This document shows positions 18,596-27,227 of a stretch of DNA of 64,000 nucleotides, in pieces. Position 1 is the first letter of the stretch. Every line of letters starts with the position of its first letter. The DNA comes from Pedosphaera sp. Lineage in GTDB: Bacteria > Verrucomicrobiota > Verrucomicrobiia > Limisphaerales > UBA9464. The stretch spans positions 22,343 through 86,342 of the forward strand of contig SIBK01000007.1 in the NCBI GenBank assembly GCA_009695205.1. The letters run 5' to 3'. A program made the translations under genes and the position numbers. The notes under the pieces were generated by a model, which did not search any database, was not told where the DNA came from, and was given only the letters and a program-made list of their open reading frames with translations.

Positions 18596-19813
18596 TCAAC
18601 GGTCGACCAGCTGAAATAATTCCGTTCCACCGGTGCCATAGGGCTTCTCCCAGTATAGAATGGCATCCTTTCCGAAGCGGGTGGTGTCCCAAGGTTTCCA
18701 GGCCGAGAACGATCCGGAACACTCGATTCCGTACCGGTGACCGGCCTGACCAAAGGCGATGAGTTGTACGGCATTCGCGCGGTTTGACACAAACAGACCC
18801 TGCCATTGTTGAAAAACGTTGAGTTCGATGTTGCCGGAATGCGCGTTTAAGGCCGCCGGCCCGTCTACGGCAATCACATGGCTCGTTCCACGAACGGCGG
18901 TGAATTGAACGCTGGCGGCAAAATTGCGGGAGATATGGTCCGCGCCCGTAACGGGGACCAGGTTACTGAATCGGTCCCCCGTGAAGACCGTGATCGATGA
19001 GAAAAACTCCGTTCCTTCGGTGCTCATTTGAACAGGGCCGGAATGCGACGCCGTCCATTCCCACCAAGCGACTTTGTTTCGCTTTCCGAAGTGAGCCGGC
19101 TCAAACGCTTCGGGCGTGTTGGCAGCGTTGAATCCGACGCCAACGGCGATCGGACCGGAGAGCTTCCCGCGATCGGCGAAGTCGTCACTTCCAAGGATTC
19201 CGTCCGGGACCCGTTGCGGGGCGAATTCCAGGTGCAGAAGCACGTTACCGCGATGTGCGGTCAGCGCTTCCTGTCCATCCATCAAGATTTCGTAGACACG
19301 CCCTTCCTCTGCATAAAATTCAACAAGCGACCAGGTCGCATGGGGAACGTCCGCTCCGGCCGCCACATACGTGAGGGATTGAATCGTGCGGCCACTGAAG
19401 ACCGTGATCGTTGTGTTCAGGGGGGCGCCTTCCCGCTGAAAACTCCCTTCGGTGGAAAGCTTCAGCCGGCCACTCGAGGGGGCGCGCCAACTCCACCAGA
19501 CCGTGCTTTTCCGGTTGCCCAGGTTTTCCGGCTCAAACGGGTCGAGACCGAAGTCTTCATTGTTGGCGATGCCGTAGACATATGTTCCCTCGAGATCGCG
19601 CCCTGCGGTGAACACATCCATTCCGGGAACGGAAAGCGGCATGTTGCCTGGTTCGAGATGGACATTCACTGTCCCGTCGCCGGAATTCGATGTGAATGCG
19701 TTTTGCCCGTCCAAAACAATCTGGTAGGCGGTGTCGCGCGCCACGGGGAAACGAACGAGCGCGGGATTTGGACCGGTGTTATCCGGATCACCGGCGCGGG
19801 CCACGGGATTCAT
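18596..19813 (-). CDS. Secreted WWxWTA-repeat protein, C-terminal part after an in-frame stop
   Basis: 405 residues from an internal ATG at 19811-19813. The product carries the rest of repeat 1 and two full copies of a repeat common in Verrucomicrobia: a WWxW motif (VWWSWRAPSSG, AWWEWTASHSG), then an ITVF(S/T)G strand, then a Y/V-(E/I)-I-x-(M/V)DGxxA strand and a closing L-E strand. The C-terminus (AGHRYGIECSGSFSAWKPW) resembles a small domain that follows such repeats. Upstream codons continue in the same frame across TAA 19826-19828, so this is the larger piece of one gene spanning 18596-20224. Function is unknown; adhesion or cell-surface binding is a guess. Confidence 0.6.
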   Translation of the reverse strand: MNPVARAGDPDNTGPNPALVRFPVARDTAYQIVLDGQNAFTSNSGDGTVNVHLEPGNMPLSVPGMDVFTAGRDLEGTYVYGIANNEDFGLDPFEPENLGNRKSTVWWSWRAPSSGRLKLSTEGSFQREGAPLNTTITVFSGRTIQSLTYVAAGADVPHATWSLVEFYAEEGRVYEILMDGQEALTAHRGNVLLHLEFAPQRVPDGILGSDDFADRGKLSGPIAVGVGFNAANTPEAFEPAHFGKRNKVAWWEWTASHSGPVQMSTEGTEFFSSITVFTGDRFSNLVPVTGADHISRNFAASVQFTAVRGTSHVIAVDGPAALNAHSGNIELNVFQQWQGLFVSNRANAVQLIAFGQAGHRYGIECSGSFSAWKPWDTTRFGKDAILYWEKPYGTGGTELFQLVDR

Positions 19814-19825
19814 CCCGGCAAAATT

Positions 19826-20224
19826 TTAACCGACATAAACCGAAATCGCCGAATTTGGGAAAACCGTCCCCAGGGTGTCGCTGGTGACCCATCCCGATTC
19901 GGAAGCCGTCCACTCAGCCCATAGGGTTCGGCCTCGCTTGGACTTATGGTCGGGTTCACCCGCTTCACGGGTTGCGCTCTTGGAGTTGCCGGCGAAGACG
20001 GCCGTTCTTCCCGATTCCCGGGGCCGGCTGGCAAACGCATCCGTCATGGTGCCCGCTTGGATCCCAGAGACGGAAATTCCAAGCAAAAGTGCCTGGATGC
20101 AGGCAAAACTGAAAGGATTCACCTGGTAGATGGAATTGGTTGTTGACTCTCTGCGGTCAGGCTTAGGGCGCTTGGGAGCGGCGGGGCCGTTCAGGTTGCG
20201 GAGGAATGTTCTAATGGTAGTCAT
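19826..20224 (-). pseudogene. N-terminal part of the WWxWTA-repeat protein, ended by TAA
   Basis: ATG 20222-20224 (MTTIRTFLRNLNG) is a reasonable start, followed by a basic region and a hydrophobic export segment (FACIQALLLGISVSG). Repeat 1 begins at NSKSATREAGEPDHK and reaches AISVYVG, where TAA 19826-19828 ends the frame. The same frame resumes with NFAGMNPVARAGD and completes repeat 1, so a single base substitution, not an indel, explains the break. It would make a truncated secreted fragment. Confidence 0.55.
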
Positions 20225-20554
20225 ATTTTTGCTTTCCGAATCTCGCGGGTTTTTCGTCTTCAGAACGGTAAACGAAGTTTTTGGGCAAAAGTTACAGATC
20301 TCCCTGGGGCGGGCGTATTCGGCCATCGAACCTACGGGAGCAGGAAACGGGCCGGCGCGTGACAAACGAAAAAGTAGCGGGAATAATTCACCCCATTCGT
20401 GCAACTGAAATTCCGGTTTTCAGACCATTATCAAAAGTTCTCAGGATTTGTTTAACCTACCTAATATGAGCACGTTGAAAGTCATGGAAGGCTGAGTTTG
20501 ATTAGTGATTCTCCATTGAATAATCGCTGTCGGCGTTCGTCCAAAATGGCAAGC

Positions 20555-20572
20555 TTGTGAAAAATTTCACAA
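20555..20572. promoter_or_regulatory. Rex-type operator (TTGTGAA-N4-TTCACAA)
   Basis: TTGTGAAAAATTTCACAA is an 18-bp inverted repeat matching the known consensus for Rex, the NADH/NAD+-sensing repressor. It lies 67 bases before the start of the cupredoxin gene at the head of the cytochrome oxidase locus. Rex often represses respiratory genes when NADH is high. The match is seen directly; binding by Rex is inferred, and no rex gene lies in this window. Confidence 0.65.
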
Positions 20573-20639
20573 AATATGCTTGCGAGAGTTGGACCCGATC
20601 ATAAGGTTCAGACTTCGTTCAGGAAAACGATCAGTAATC

Positions 20640-21350
20640 ATGCTTATGAAAACGACTCTACAGTTCGCGGCGGTTTTGGCCATTTTTGCTGCGGTTTCAA
20701 TCCTCCAGGCGGGTGACGTGACGGGAAAAGTGACCCTCAAGGGGGATGCTCCGGCCGAGAAAGAGATCACACCGCTGGCCAAGGATCCGAATTGCGGCAA
20801 GTCCTATTCGAAGCCTGCGACCACTCGTCACTACGTGGTGGGCGCCGACAAAGGATTGGCCAACGTCTTTGTTTACGTGAAGAAGGGGCTTGAAGGGAAG
20901 ACCTTCCCAGCTCCGGCGGAGAAGCCGGTGATGGATCAAAAAGCCTGCCTCTACCAACCCTACGTGTTGGGAGCCCGTGCAGGGCATCCGGTGGTCATTA
21001 AGTCGAGCGATGACTTCATGCACAACGTCAACTTCGCGGCGTCGAAGACGGGGAATGATACCTTTAACTTCGCGCAGACGAAAGCAGGCCAGGCGAACGA
21101 GAAGATCTTCAAGAACGTGGAGGTACTTGCGAAACTGCAATGCAATGTGCATCCGTGGATGTTTGGGTACATCGGCGTCGTGGACAGCCCCTACTACGGG
21201 GTGACGGACGCATCCGGCAAGTACACAATCGCTGGACTTCCGGACGGCAAGTACACGCTGGCGTTCGTTCACCTGAAGGCAGGTGAGGTTCTACAGGAAT
21301 TTGACGTAAAGGGCGGCGCCTCGGTGAATGCCACCCTGGAAGTCAAGTAG
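20640..21350 (+). CDS. Exported cupredoxin-like protein with a carboxypeptidase-regulatory-like tail
   Basis: 236 residues from ATG 20640 (ATG 20646 is also possible). The signal peptide is clear (FAAVLAIFAAVSILQAGD). The middle resembles cupredoxins: His in DDFMHNVNF and a C-terminal Cys-His-Met cluster in LQCNVHPWMFGYIGV, suitable for a type I copper site. The tail (GKYTIAGLPDGKYTLAF) looks like a small beta-sandwich regulatory domain. Placement after a Rex-type operator and just before haem A synthase suggests an electron carrier or copper protein for the oxidase. A terminator-like hairpin separates it from ctaA, so it may also be transcribed alone. Function is inferred. Confidence 0.75.
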   Translation: MLMKTTLQFAAVLAIFAAVSILQAGDVTGKVTLKGDAPAEKEITPLAKDPNCGKSYSKPATTRHYVVGADKGLANVFVYVKKGLEGKTFPAPAEKPVMDQKACLYQPYVLGARAGHPVVIKSSDDFMHNVNFAASKTGNDTFNFAQTKAGQANEKIFKNVEVLAKLQCNVHPWMFGYIGVVDSPYYGVTDASGKYTIAGLPDGKYTLAFVHLKAGEVLQEFDVKGGASVNATLEVK

Positions 21351-21387
21351 TCGGTTGGATGGGTCGCCGTGTGCGACCCTGATTTCG

Positions 21388-21423
21388 GGGCCACTGCGGA
21401 ATAATTCTGCAGCGGCCCTTTCT
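21388..21423 (+). terminator. Probable rho-independent terminator after the cupredoxin gene
   Basis: GGGCCACTGCGGAA (21388-21401) pairs with TTCTGCAGCGGCCC (21405-21418) over a three-base loop, with two mispairs, followed by TTTCT. It may allow partial readthrough into ctaA. Confidence 0.55.
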
Positions 21424-21478
21424 CGCCGTGAGTTCCCTTGCGGGATTCTCTTTTTGCTTTGTGCATTCGGAATCGAAC

Positions 21479-22546
21479 ATGAACGGCGTCTGGCGCCATC
21501 GCTTTGCGGTGTTCACCGCGGCGTCCACGCTCCTGCTCATTTGCCTCGGTGGGTTCGTGACCAGCAAGGGGTTTGGAATGGCCGTCCCGGACTGGCCGAC
21601 GACGTACGGTTACAACATGTTTTTCTTCCCCATATCCAAATGGTGGGGGGTCGGGGGTGTTCACGACGAACACCTGCACCGGTTGGTGGCGAGCACCGTG
21701 GGGTTCCTGGTGATCCTCCTGGCTGTATGGACCGAACTGAGCGAGGGGCGACGCTGGTTGCGAGCTTTGGCTTGGACCGCTTTGGCTCTCGTGCTGGTTC
21801 AGGGTTTGTTGGGCGGATTGCGCGTGATTTTAAACGGCAGGGGCCTCCTTGGGACCACCGCCGGCGTCGTTTTTGGCATGTGCCACGCAGCCCTCGCTCA
21901 GATTTTTTTCTCGACCCTGGCAGCGATTGCCCTTTTCACCTCAAGAATTTGGAGCTGCCTTAGTCCAGGGCAAATGCCCCGGAGGCTGTCCAGCATACCC
22001 GGCTGGACTCTTGTCATTACCTTCCTGATCCTTGCCCAATTGCTCATCGCCGCCGCGATTCGGCACCAGCACGCGCCACTCGCGATTCCGGACTTTCCTC
22101 TCGCTTACGGCCATCTGTATCCGCCGACCGATCCGGATTTCTTGCTGTCCGTAAATCAGCGGCGGGTGAACGTGCTCCAGGATAGTGAAGTCACGGCATT
22201 CCAGATCCATTTACAGATGGCGCACCGGTTTGTGGCGGCGCTGATTCTGAGCTCGGTACTGCTCTTGGGGTGGCGGTTGATCCAGGAAGGCGGTTTACTC
22301 GGCCGATTTGGAGCCGTTTGGAGCGGTTTGACTTTGGTCCAGGTCGGATTAGGTGCGGCGACCATTTGGACAAACAAATCGGCGGACATTGCGACAGCGC
22401 ATGTTGCTGTGGGCGCCCTCACCTTGATGACCGGCGTCTTGCTCGCGGCAGTAACGCAGCGGATGCGTGGCGCGTGGCTCGAGCCCTTGGTTGTCGACAG
22501 TATCGATGTGATGGATGTTCGCTCGGCGAATTCGTTGGGCGGATGA
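21479..22546 (+). CDS. ctaA: Haem A synthase (COX15/CtaA family)
   Basis: 355 residues from ATG 21479. It oxidises the haem O methyl group to a formyl to give haem A for aa3-type oxidase, in the inner membrane. Eight or so hydrophobic helices are visible, with four family histidines: EHLHRLVAS, MCHAALAQ, LQMAHRFVAA and ATAHVAVGA. The substrate-side segment GMAVPDWPTTYG is also typical. The next gene, ctaB, makes its substrate. The frame is open to 21428, but the conserved region starts at the chosen ATG. Confidence 0.92.
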   Translation: MNGVWRHRFAVFTAASTLLLICLGGFVTSKGFGMAVPDWPTTYGYNMFFFPISKWWGVGGVHDEHLHRLVASTVGFLVILLAVWTELSEGRRWLRALAWTALALVLVQGLLGGLRVILNGRGLLGTTAGVVFGMCHAALAQIFFSTLAAIALFTSRIWSCLSPGQMPRRLSSIPGWTLVITFLILAQLLIAAAIRHQHAPLAIPDFPLAYGHLYPPTDPDFLLSVNQRRVNVLQDSEVTAFQIHLQMAHRFVAALILSSVLLLGWRLIQEGGLLGRFGAVWSGLTLVQVGLGAATIWTNKSADIATAHVAVGALTLMTGVLLAAVTQRMRGAWLEPLVVDSIDVMDVRSANSLGG

Positions 22547-22634
22547 AAGGTTGGCGGAACCTGTTCGATTGGTACCGAGCGCGGTTTGAGGTTGTAGTCG
22601 AAGTGGCCGTGATAATTTTTAAGAGATAATTGTT

Positions 22635-23543
22635 TTGAAAGCGGTGGCGCACAATTTGGTGGGCGCGACAGTTCCGACGGATCGGAGCTGGGCTTCGGTA
22701 TTGTCCGACCTCTTCAAGGCACGACTCACGTTGCTCGTGTTGATCACGACAGCTGTGGGATTCCGGATGGGGGTGTCGGGGAGTCCGGACCGGTGGTTGA
22801 TGGTACACGCAATGGGTGGATCGGCTTTCCTTGCGATGGGTGCGTCGGCGTTGAATCAGTTAATGGAGCGGGAATATGACGCTCTCATGCGCCGTACGGC
22901 GACTCGGCCGCTTCCTGCCGGGCTGATGGATCCGGAGACCGTGCTCGCATTGGGAGTGGGCCTATCGGTGTCGGGAATGGTTTGGTTGTATTTTTTGGTG
23001 AATCCGCTGACCGCTCTTCTCGGGGTGATCACCTTGGGCAGCTACATTTTTGTGTACACGCCAATGAAGCGGCGGACGGTGTTGAACACGTTGGTCGGTG
23101 CAGTGCCAGGAGCGCTGCCACCCTTGATGGGATGGACGGCGGCGACGGGCGAACTGAACCGGGGCGGGTGGGTTTTGTTTCTGATCCTGTTTTTCTGGCA
23201 GATGCCCCATTTTATGGCCATTGCGTGGCTTTACCGCGAGGAATACGCCCGGGCGGGATTTCGCATGCTGCCGGTGATTGACCCGGAGGGGCGTAGGGTG
23301 GCGGCAACGGCGATTCGACACACGATTGCCTTGGTGGCCTTTAGTCTGGCCCCTTTTGTGATGGGGATGGCCGGGCGTTGGTACTTGGCAGGGGCCTTCA
23401 TCTTGGGCGGCGGTTTTCTGGCAGCGGCAATTAACTTTGCGGTCAAGCTTACCCCGGCCAGTGCCCGCAAGCTTTTTTATGCGAGCATTTTTTATCTCCC
23501 GCTGTTGTTAGGTTTATTGGTTTTCGACAAATTTAAAAATTGA
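22635..23543 (+). CDS. ctaB: Protoheme IX farnesyltransferase (haem O synthase)
   Basis: 302 residues from TTG 22635; no closer ATG keeps the first helix. It adds a farnesyl group to haem B, forming haem O for CtaA. This UbiA-family enzyme has an Asp-rich loop NQLMEREYDALMRRT and a second conserved part YTPMKRRTVLNTLVG with PPLMGW. About nine membrane helices are expected. It lies between ctaA and the subunit I gene, a usual order. Catalytic positions are present and no disruption is seen. Confidence 0.92.
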   Translation: MKAVAHNLVGATVPTDRSWASVLSDLFKARLTLLVLITTAVGFRMGVSGSPDRWLMVHAMGGSAFLAMGASALNQLMEREYDALMRRTATRPLPAGLMDPETVLALGVGLSVSGMVWLYFLVNPLTALLGVITLGSYIFVYTPMKRRTVLNTLVGAVPGALPPLMGWTAATGELNRGGWVLFLILFFWQMPHFMAIAWLYREEYARAGFRMLPVIDPEGRRVAATAIRHTIALVAFSLAPFVMGMAGRWYLAGAFILGGGFLAAAINFAVKLTPASARKLFYASIFYLPLLLGLLVFDKFKN

Positions 23544-23666
23544 ACTTCACCCCGAAATCTCTGAGAAACTAGGGATCTGGCGAGTGGATCGCGATTTTCT
23601 CGTTCCGTGAAGGAGCGATTATCAGGTTTTCAGGCAGTCCGAGTTGCATCAAAAAGACTTCAGTTT

Positions 23667-25481
23667 ATGGCACAGACAACGACTTCTAAGTCGGGAGCCC
23701 ATGGGGCTCACGCCGCCCACGAGGCGCATCATGACCACCACGAGCTGGGCTACCTGTCGAAGTACATCTTCAGCTCGGACCACAAGATGATCGGGATCCA
23801 GTACGGTGTTACCGCGCTTTTTTTCCTGCTGTTCGGGTTCTTTCTGGTAGGCTGCATGCGGTGGCAGTTGGCCTATCCCGGCCGGGCGATTCCGGTGGTT
23901 GGTGGGCTCCTCGAAACATTGTTGGGTAAGGACATGGCGGCGGGTGGCGTCATGCAGGGGGATCTTTACAATGCGTTTGGGGCGATGCACGGAACGATCA
24001 TGGTGTTCCTTGCAATTGTTCCGTTGGCGTTTGGTGCATTTGGCAATTTTGTTACACCCCTGCAAATCGGCGCTCCGGACATGGCCTTCCCCAGGCTGAA
24101 CATGGCCAGCTACCACTTCTACTTTTTCGGGGGTATCGTGATGTTCGCCAGCTTCTTCATCCCCGGCGGAGCAGCGAGGTCCGGATGGACGTCGTATTCA
24201 CCGTTGGCCACCACGGCCCAGTTCGGTCAGGCGTTCAACGGGCAAACAGCATGGCTCATTGGCATGGTGCTGCTCATTAACTCGTCGTTGCTCGGAGCGG
24301 TGAACTTCATCACCACCATCATCCAATTGCGTACCAAGGGTATGAGCTGGATGCGGATGCCTTTCTTCGTATGGGCGCAGTTTGTGACGGCTTTCCTGCT
24401 TCTGCTGGCGTTTCCGCCGCTGGAGGCTGCCGGTGTCCTGCAATTGATGGACAATGTGTTTCATACGAGCTTCTTCCTCCCGACCGGCCTCGTGGTGGAT
24501 GGAGCTCAGCTCCCGGTTTCCGGCGGTGGCAGCCCGCTGCTCTGGCAGCACTTGTTCTGGTTTCTTGGCCACCCGGAGGTGTACGTGTTGATTCTTCCCG
24601 CGATGGGAATTGTTTCCGAAGTGATTGCCAATAGCACCCGCAAACCCCTTTGGGGCTATCGACCGATGGTTTATTCGGTCATCACCGTTGGGTTCCTAAG
24701 CTTCATCGTCTGGGCTCACCACATGTATCTCACGGGAATGGGAACTAAGATTTCGACCTTTTTCCAGACCACGACGATGATGATCTCCATTCCGTCCGTG
24801 ATCATTCTGACCGCGCTCTTCATTTCCCTTTGGGGCGGATCGATTCGATTCAACACCGCAAGCCTGTTTGCGCTGGCATTCCTTCCGATGTTTGGCATTG
24901 GCGGTCTCACGGGTCTGCCACTGGGTTTCAACGCCTCCGATATCTTCCTGCACGACTCGTACTATGTGATTGGCCACTTCCACTACGTTGTGGCTCCGGG
25001 AACGATCTTCGGGCTGCTGGCCGGCATTTACTTCTGGTATCCCAAGGCGACCGGTCGGTTCCTGAACGAAACGCTTGGGAAGATTCATTTCTGGGGGTCG
25101 TTGGTCTGCATGAACCTGGTTTTTGCGCCGATGTTTATTCAGGGGTTCAAGGGAATGTCCCGCCGCATGTATGACGGGGGCGCCACCTATTTTGCTGAGA
25201 CGGATCCGACCGCGCTTAAGCTTAACATTTACATCACGCACTCGGCCATCGCCCTCGGAGTCTTCCAACTCCCGTTTATCTGGAACTTCTTCGCCAGCCT
25301 GTTCGTCGGTCGCAAGGTTACCAACGATAATCCGTGGGACGCGACGACGCTCGACTGGGCGACGCCCACGCCGCCGCCGCACGGCAACTTCACGCACCAA
25401 CCGGTTGTGTATCGTGGTCCCTACGAGTACAGCGTGCCCGGTGCTGCAAAAGATTTCTCGCCGCAGAACCAGCCCTCCTGA
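23667..25481 (+). CDS. ctaD: Cytochrome c oxidase subunit I
   Basis: 604 residues from ATG 23667; the longer frame from GTG 23607 adds nothing conserved. This is the haem a/haem a3-CuB catalytic subunit reducing oxygen to water with proton pumping. Key sites are present: AMHGTIMVF (low-spin haem His), GHPEVYVLILP (CuB His and the cross-linked Tyr), WAHHMYLTG (two CuB His) and GHFHYVVAPG (haem His pair). The N-terminus is His-rich (HGAHAAHEAHHDHHE), which may bind copper. Around twelve helices are visible. It belongs with the subunit III, IV and II genes downstream. Confidence 0.96.
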   Translation: MAQTTTSKSGAHGAHAAHEAHHDHHELGYLSKYIFSSDHKMIGIQYGVTALFFLLFGFFLVGCMRWQLAYPGRAIPVVGGLLETLLGKDMAAGGVMQGDLYNAFGAMHGTIMVFLAIVPLAFGAFGNFVTPLQIGAPDMAFPRLNMASYHFYFFGGIVMFASFFIPGGAARSGWTSYSPLATTAQFGQAFNGQTAWLIGMVLLINSSLLGAVNFITTIIQLRTKGMSWMRMPFFVWAQFVTAFLLLLAFPPLEAAGVLQLMDNVFHTSFFLPTGLVVDGAQLPVSGGGSPLLWQHLFWFLGHPEVYVLILPAMGIVSEVIANSTRKPLWGYRPMVYSVITVGFLSFIVWAHHMYLTGMGTKISTFFQTTTMMISIPSVIILTALFISLWGGSIRFNTASLFALAFLPMFGIGGLTGLPLGFNASDIFLHDSYYVIGHFHYVVAPGTIFGLLAGIYFWYPKATGRFLNETLGKIHFWGSLVCMNLVFAPMFIQGFKGMSRRMYDGGATYFAETDPTALKLNIYITHSAIALGVFQLPFIWNFFASLFVGRKVTNDNPWDATTLDWATPTPPPHGNFTHQPVVYRGPYEYSVPGAAKDFSPQNQPS

Positions 25482-25521
25482 GCCGCCGGCCAGCACGATT
25501 CAATCCAAAACATTTCGACTC

Positions 25522-26355
25522 ATGGAAATCCCGTATACAGATAAGGCCCGTCCGGACACTGGGCTCTATAACGCAAAGGTTGGCATTTGGCTGTTCCTTG
25601 CCTCTGAAATCATGCTCTTTGGAGCGTTGTTTTCATCCTATATCCTGCTCCGAGTAGGGGCCGCCACGGGCGTTTGGCCGGCGGTGAAACTTGCCTGGCC
25701 GCATCATTTGCTAAACGTTCCAATCGGCACCTTCAACACGGCGGTGCTCATCACCTCGTCCGTCACCGTGGTCATGGCGTGGGCCTCCCTGAAGATGAAT
25801 AATTTCCGGAGATTCCGGATGTTCATGGTTATGACGATCGCCTGTGCGATCGCGTTCCTCGGTATAAAAAGTTACGAATACAATGAGAAATTCACTCATT
25901 ACGAGCTTCGATTGAAGGACGGGAAGGCGATGACCGGACACTTGGAGGTTAACGGCAAGCATCCCGGGTTTTGGAGTTCGGCTGACCTGTGGAATCTCCC
26001 CAGGCTTACGTCATCGAATATCACCGAGGTCAAGTTCGTGGCGGATCCGATGGTGGGTCATGAGGGGCATGGAGGTCACGAGGAGATGACGGTCAAGGTT
26101 GATGAGATTACCCATCTGGATGCCTTTATTCCGCGCAACCACACATTCTTCGCGATTTACTTCACCATCACAGCGCTCCACGGATTTCATGTGCTGGGGG
26201 GCGCCCTGGTGCTGGCCTATTTTGCCTTCCCGGGTTCAGGGATGTGGAAAACGAACCCGGAGCAATTTACCAATCGGATCGAGATCGGGGGCTTGTTCTG
26301 GCACTTCGTTGACCTTGTCTGGATCTTTCTGTTTCCCGTTGTATACCTGTTGTAA
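25522..26355 (+). CDS. ctaE: Cytochrome c oxidase subunit III
   Basis: 277 residues from ATG 25522. The frame is open upstream inside ctaD, but subunit III homology begins at EIPYTDKARPDTG. The family pattern is visible: IWLFLASEIMLFGALFSSY, then a C-terminal pair of helices with HGFHVLGGALVL and FWHFVDLVWIFLFPVVYLL. An unusually long soluble loop (about residues 120-195) between helices holds a His-rich patch GHEGHGGHEEM. The start is 40 bases after ctaD. Structural role: stabilises subunit I and its proton path. Confidence 0.93.
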   Translation: MEIPYTDKARPDTGLYNAKVGIWLFLASEIMLFGALFSSYILLRVGAATGVWPAVKLAWPHHLLNVPIGTFNTAVLITSSVTVVMAWASLKMNNFRRFRMFMVMTIACAIAFLGIKSYEYNEKFTHYELRLKDGKAMTGHLEVNGKHPGFWSSADLWNLPRLTSSNITEVKFVADPMVGHEGHGGHEEMTVKVDEITHLDAFIPRNHTFFAIYFTITALHGFHVLGGALVLAYFAFPGSGMWKTNPEQFTNRIEIGGLFWHFVDLVWIFLFPVVYLL

Positions 26356-26363
26356 CACTGAAT

Positions 26364-26735
26364 ATGAGCGATTCCTCTCACTCCGCCCACGGCCCAAGCG
26401 ATGCCGGCGATCACGATGACCATGATGTCGCGTCGCATCTGAAGACCTACTGGGCAGTTTTTGCCGCCCTGCTGTTTGGGACGGTCTTGACCGTCCTAAT
26501 GGCCAAGGTGCAGTTCAACAGCACGGCCCTCACCATCTGCATTGCGTTGTTTATCGCGACGATCAAGGCATTCCTGGTGGCGGGATTTTTCATGCATCTG
26601 CTTTCGGAAAAAAAGACGATTTACGTAGTGATGGTTGTGACGGTGATCTTTTTCTTTGCGCTAGGCGGGCTGACTCTTTGGTGTATGCACGATATGCCGC
26701 AGAAGACCGAGACTAAGACCCTCTATGTCCCTTAA
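26364..26735 (+). CDS. ctaF: Cytochrome c oxidase subunit IV-type protein
   Basis: 123 residues from ATG 26364, eight bases after the subunit III stop. A His/Asp-rich N-terminal tail (SHSAHGPSDAGDHDDHD) precedes three hydrophobic helices with the family segment KAFLVAGFFMHLLSEKK. Prokaryotic subunit IV is small and non-catalytic, aiding assembly and stability. The end overlaps the next small gene by 11 bases, indicating translational coupling. Confidence 0.88.
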   Translation: MSDSSHSAHGPSDAGDHDDHDVASHLKTYWAVFAALLFGTVLTVLMAKVQFNSTALTICIALFIATIKAFLVAGFFMHLLSEKKTIYVVMVVTVIFFFALGGLTLWCMHDMPQKTETKTLYVP

Positions 26736-26931
26736 AGCCTTTCATCTCGTCTTTATTGTAGCGTCCGTACTGATGATGACGGGGTTTTCCGTCTGGGGTG
26801 GTGCGCGCTGGCGGGAGACGGGTGATATCGTCGACCTGTGCTTGAGCGTGCTGGGCGGGTTGGCCGCGGCTGGGTTGGTAATGTACGGGCGTTATTTTCT
26901 TAAGAAGCTCAAACATATCAGCTACCTATGA
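26725..26931 (+). CDS. Small two-helix membrane protein in the oxidase cluster
   Basis: 68 residues with two hydrophobic helices (FHLVFIVASVLMMTGFSVWG and LGGLAAAGLVMYG) and a basic C-terminus (KKLKHISYL). It starts inside the end of ctaF and ends in a four-base ATGA overlap with the next gene, so it is translated as part of the oxidase operon. No family is recognised. Likely an assembly or accessory factor, by position only. Confidence 0.7.
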   Translation: MSLKAFHLVFIVASVLMMTGFSVWGGARWRETGDIVDLCLSVLGGLAAAGLVMYGRYFLKKLKHISYL

Positions 26932-27179
26932 TCCGGTTTCTGACTCTTCTTTGCGGCTTGGTGTGCGGCCTTCCGGCCCGTGTTCTCGGGTGTGCGGCAT
27001 GCTTTGGCCAATCGGACTCCTCGATGGCGAACGGGCTCAATGCGGGAATGCTGGTCCTTCTGGGGTTTGTCTTGGTTTTTTGGGCTTTGTTCGGGAGCTT
27101 TTTCGTATTCCTTGTACGCCGGGGCCGTCAAGTCAATGGAGCTGTTCCCGGAGATCAGAACGATCCTCAGCACAATTGA
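26928..27179 (+). CDS. Small exported CxxC membrane protein in the oxidase cluster
   Basis: 83 residues. The signal-like N-terminus (LTLLCGLVCGLPARVLG) is followed by CAACFGQSD, a CxxC that could bind copper or be a redox pair, then one membrane helix (LVLLGFVLVFWALFGSFF) and a short polar tail. It overlaps the preceding gene (ATGA) and precedes subunit II by 48 bases. Copper handling for CuA is an attractive idea based on the CxxC and location; no family is recognised. Confidence 0.7.
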   Translation: MIRFLTLLCGLVCGLPARVLGCAACFGQSDSSMANGLNAGMLVLLGFVLVFWALFGSFFVFLVRRGRQVNGAVPGDQNDPQHN

Positions 27180-27227
27180 TTTTGAATTTCACACGTTGTT
27201 TTCCAGATACGCTTTTCTTTCTCTACC

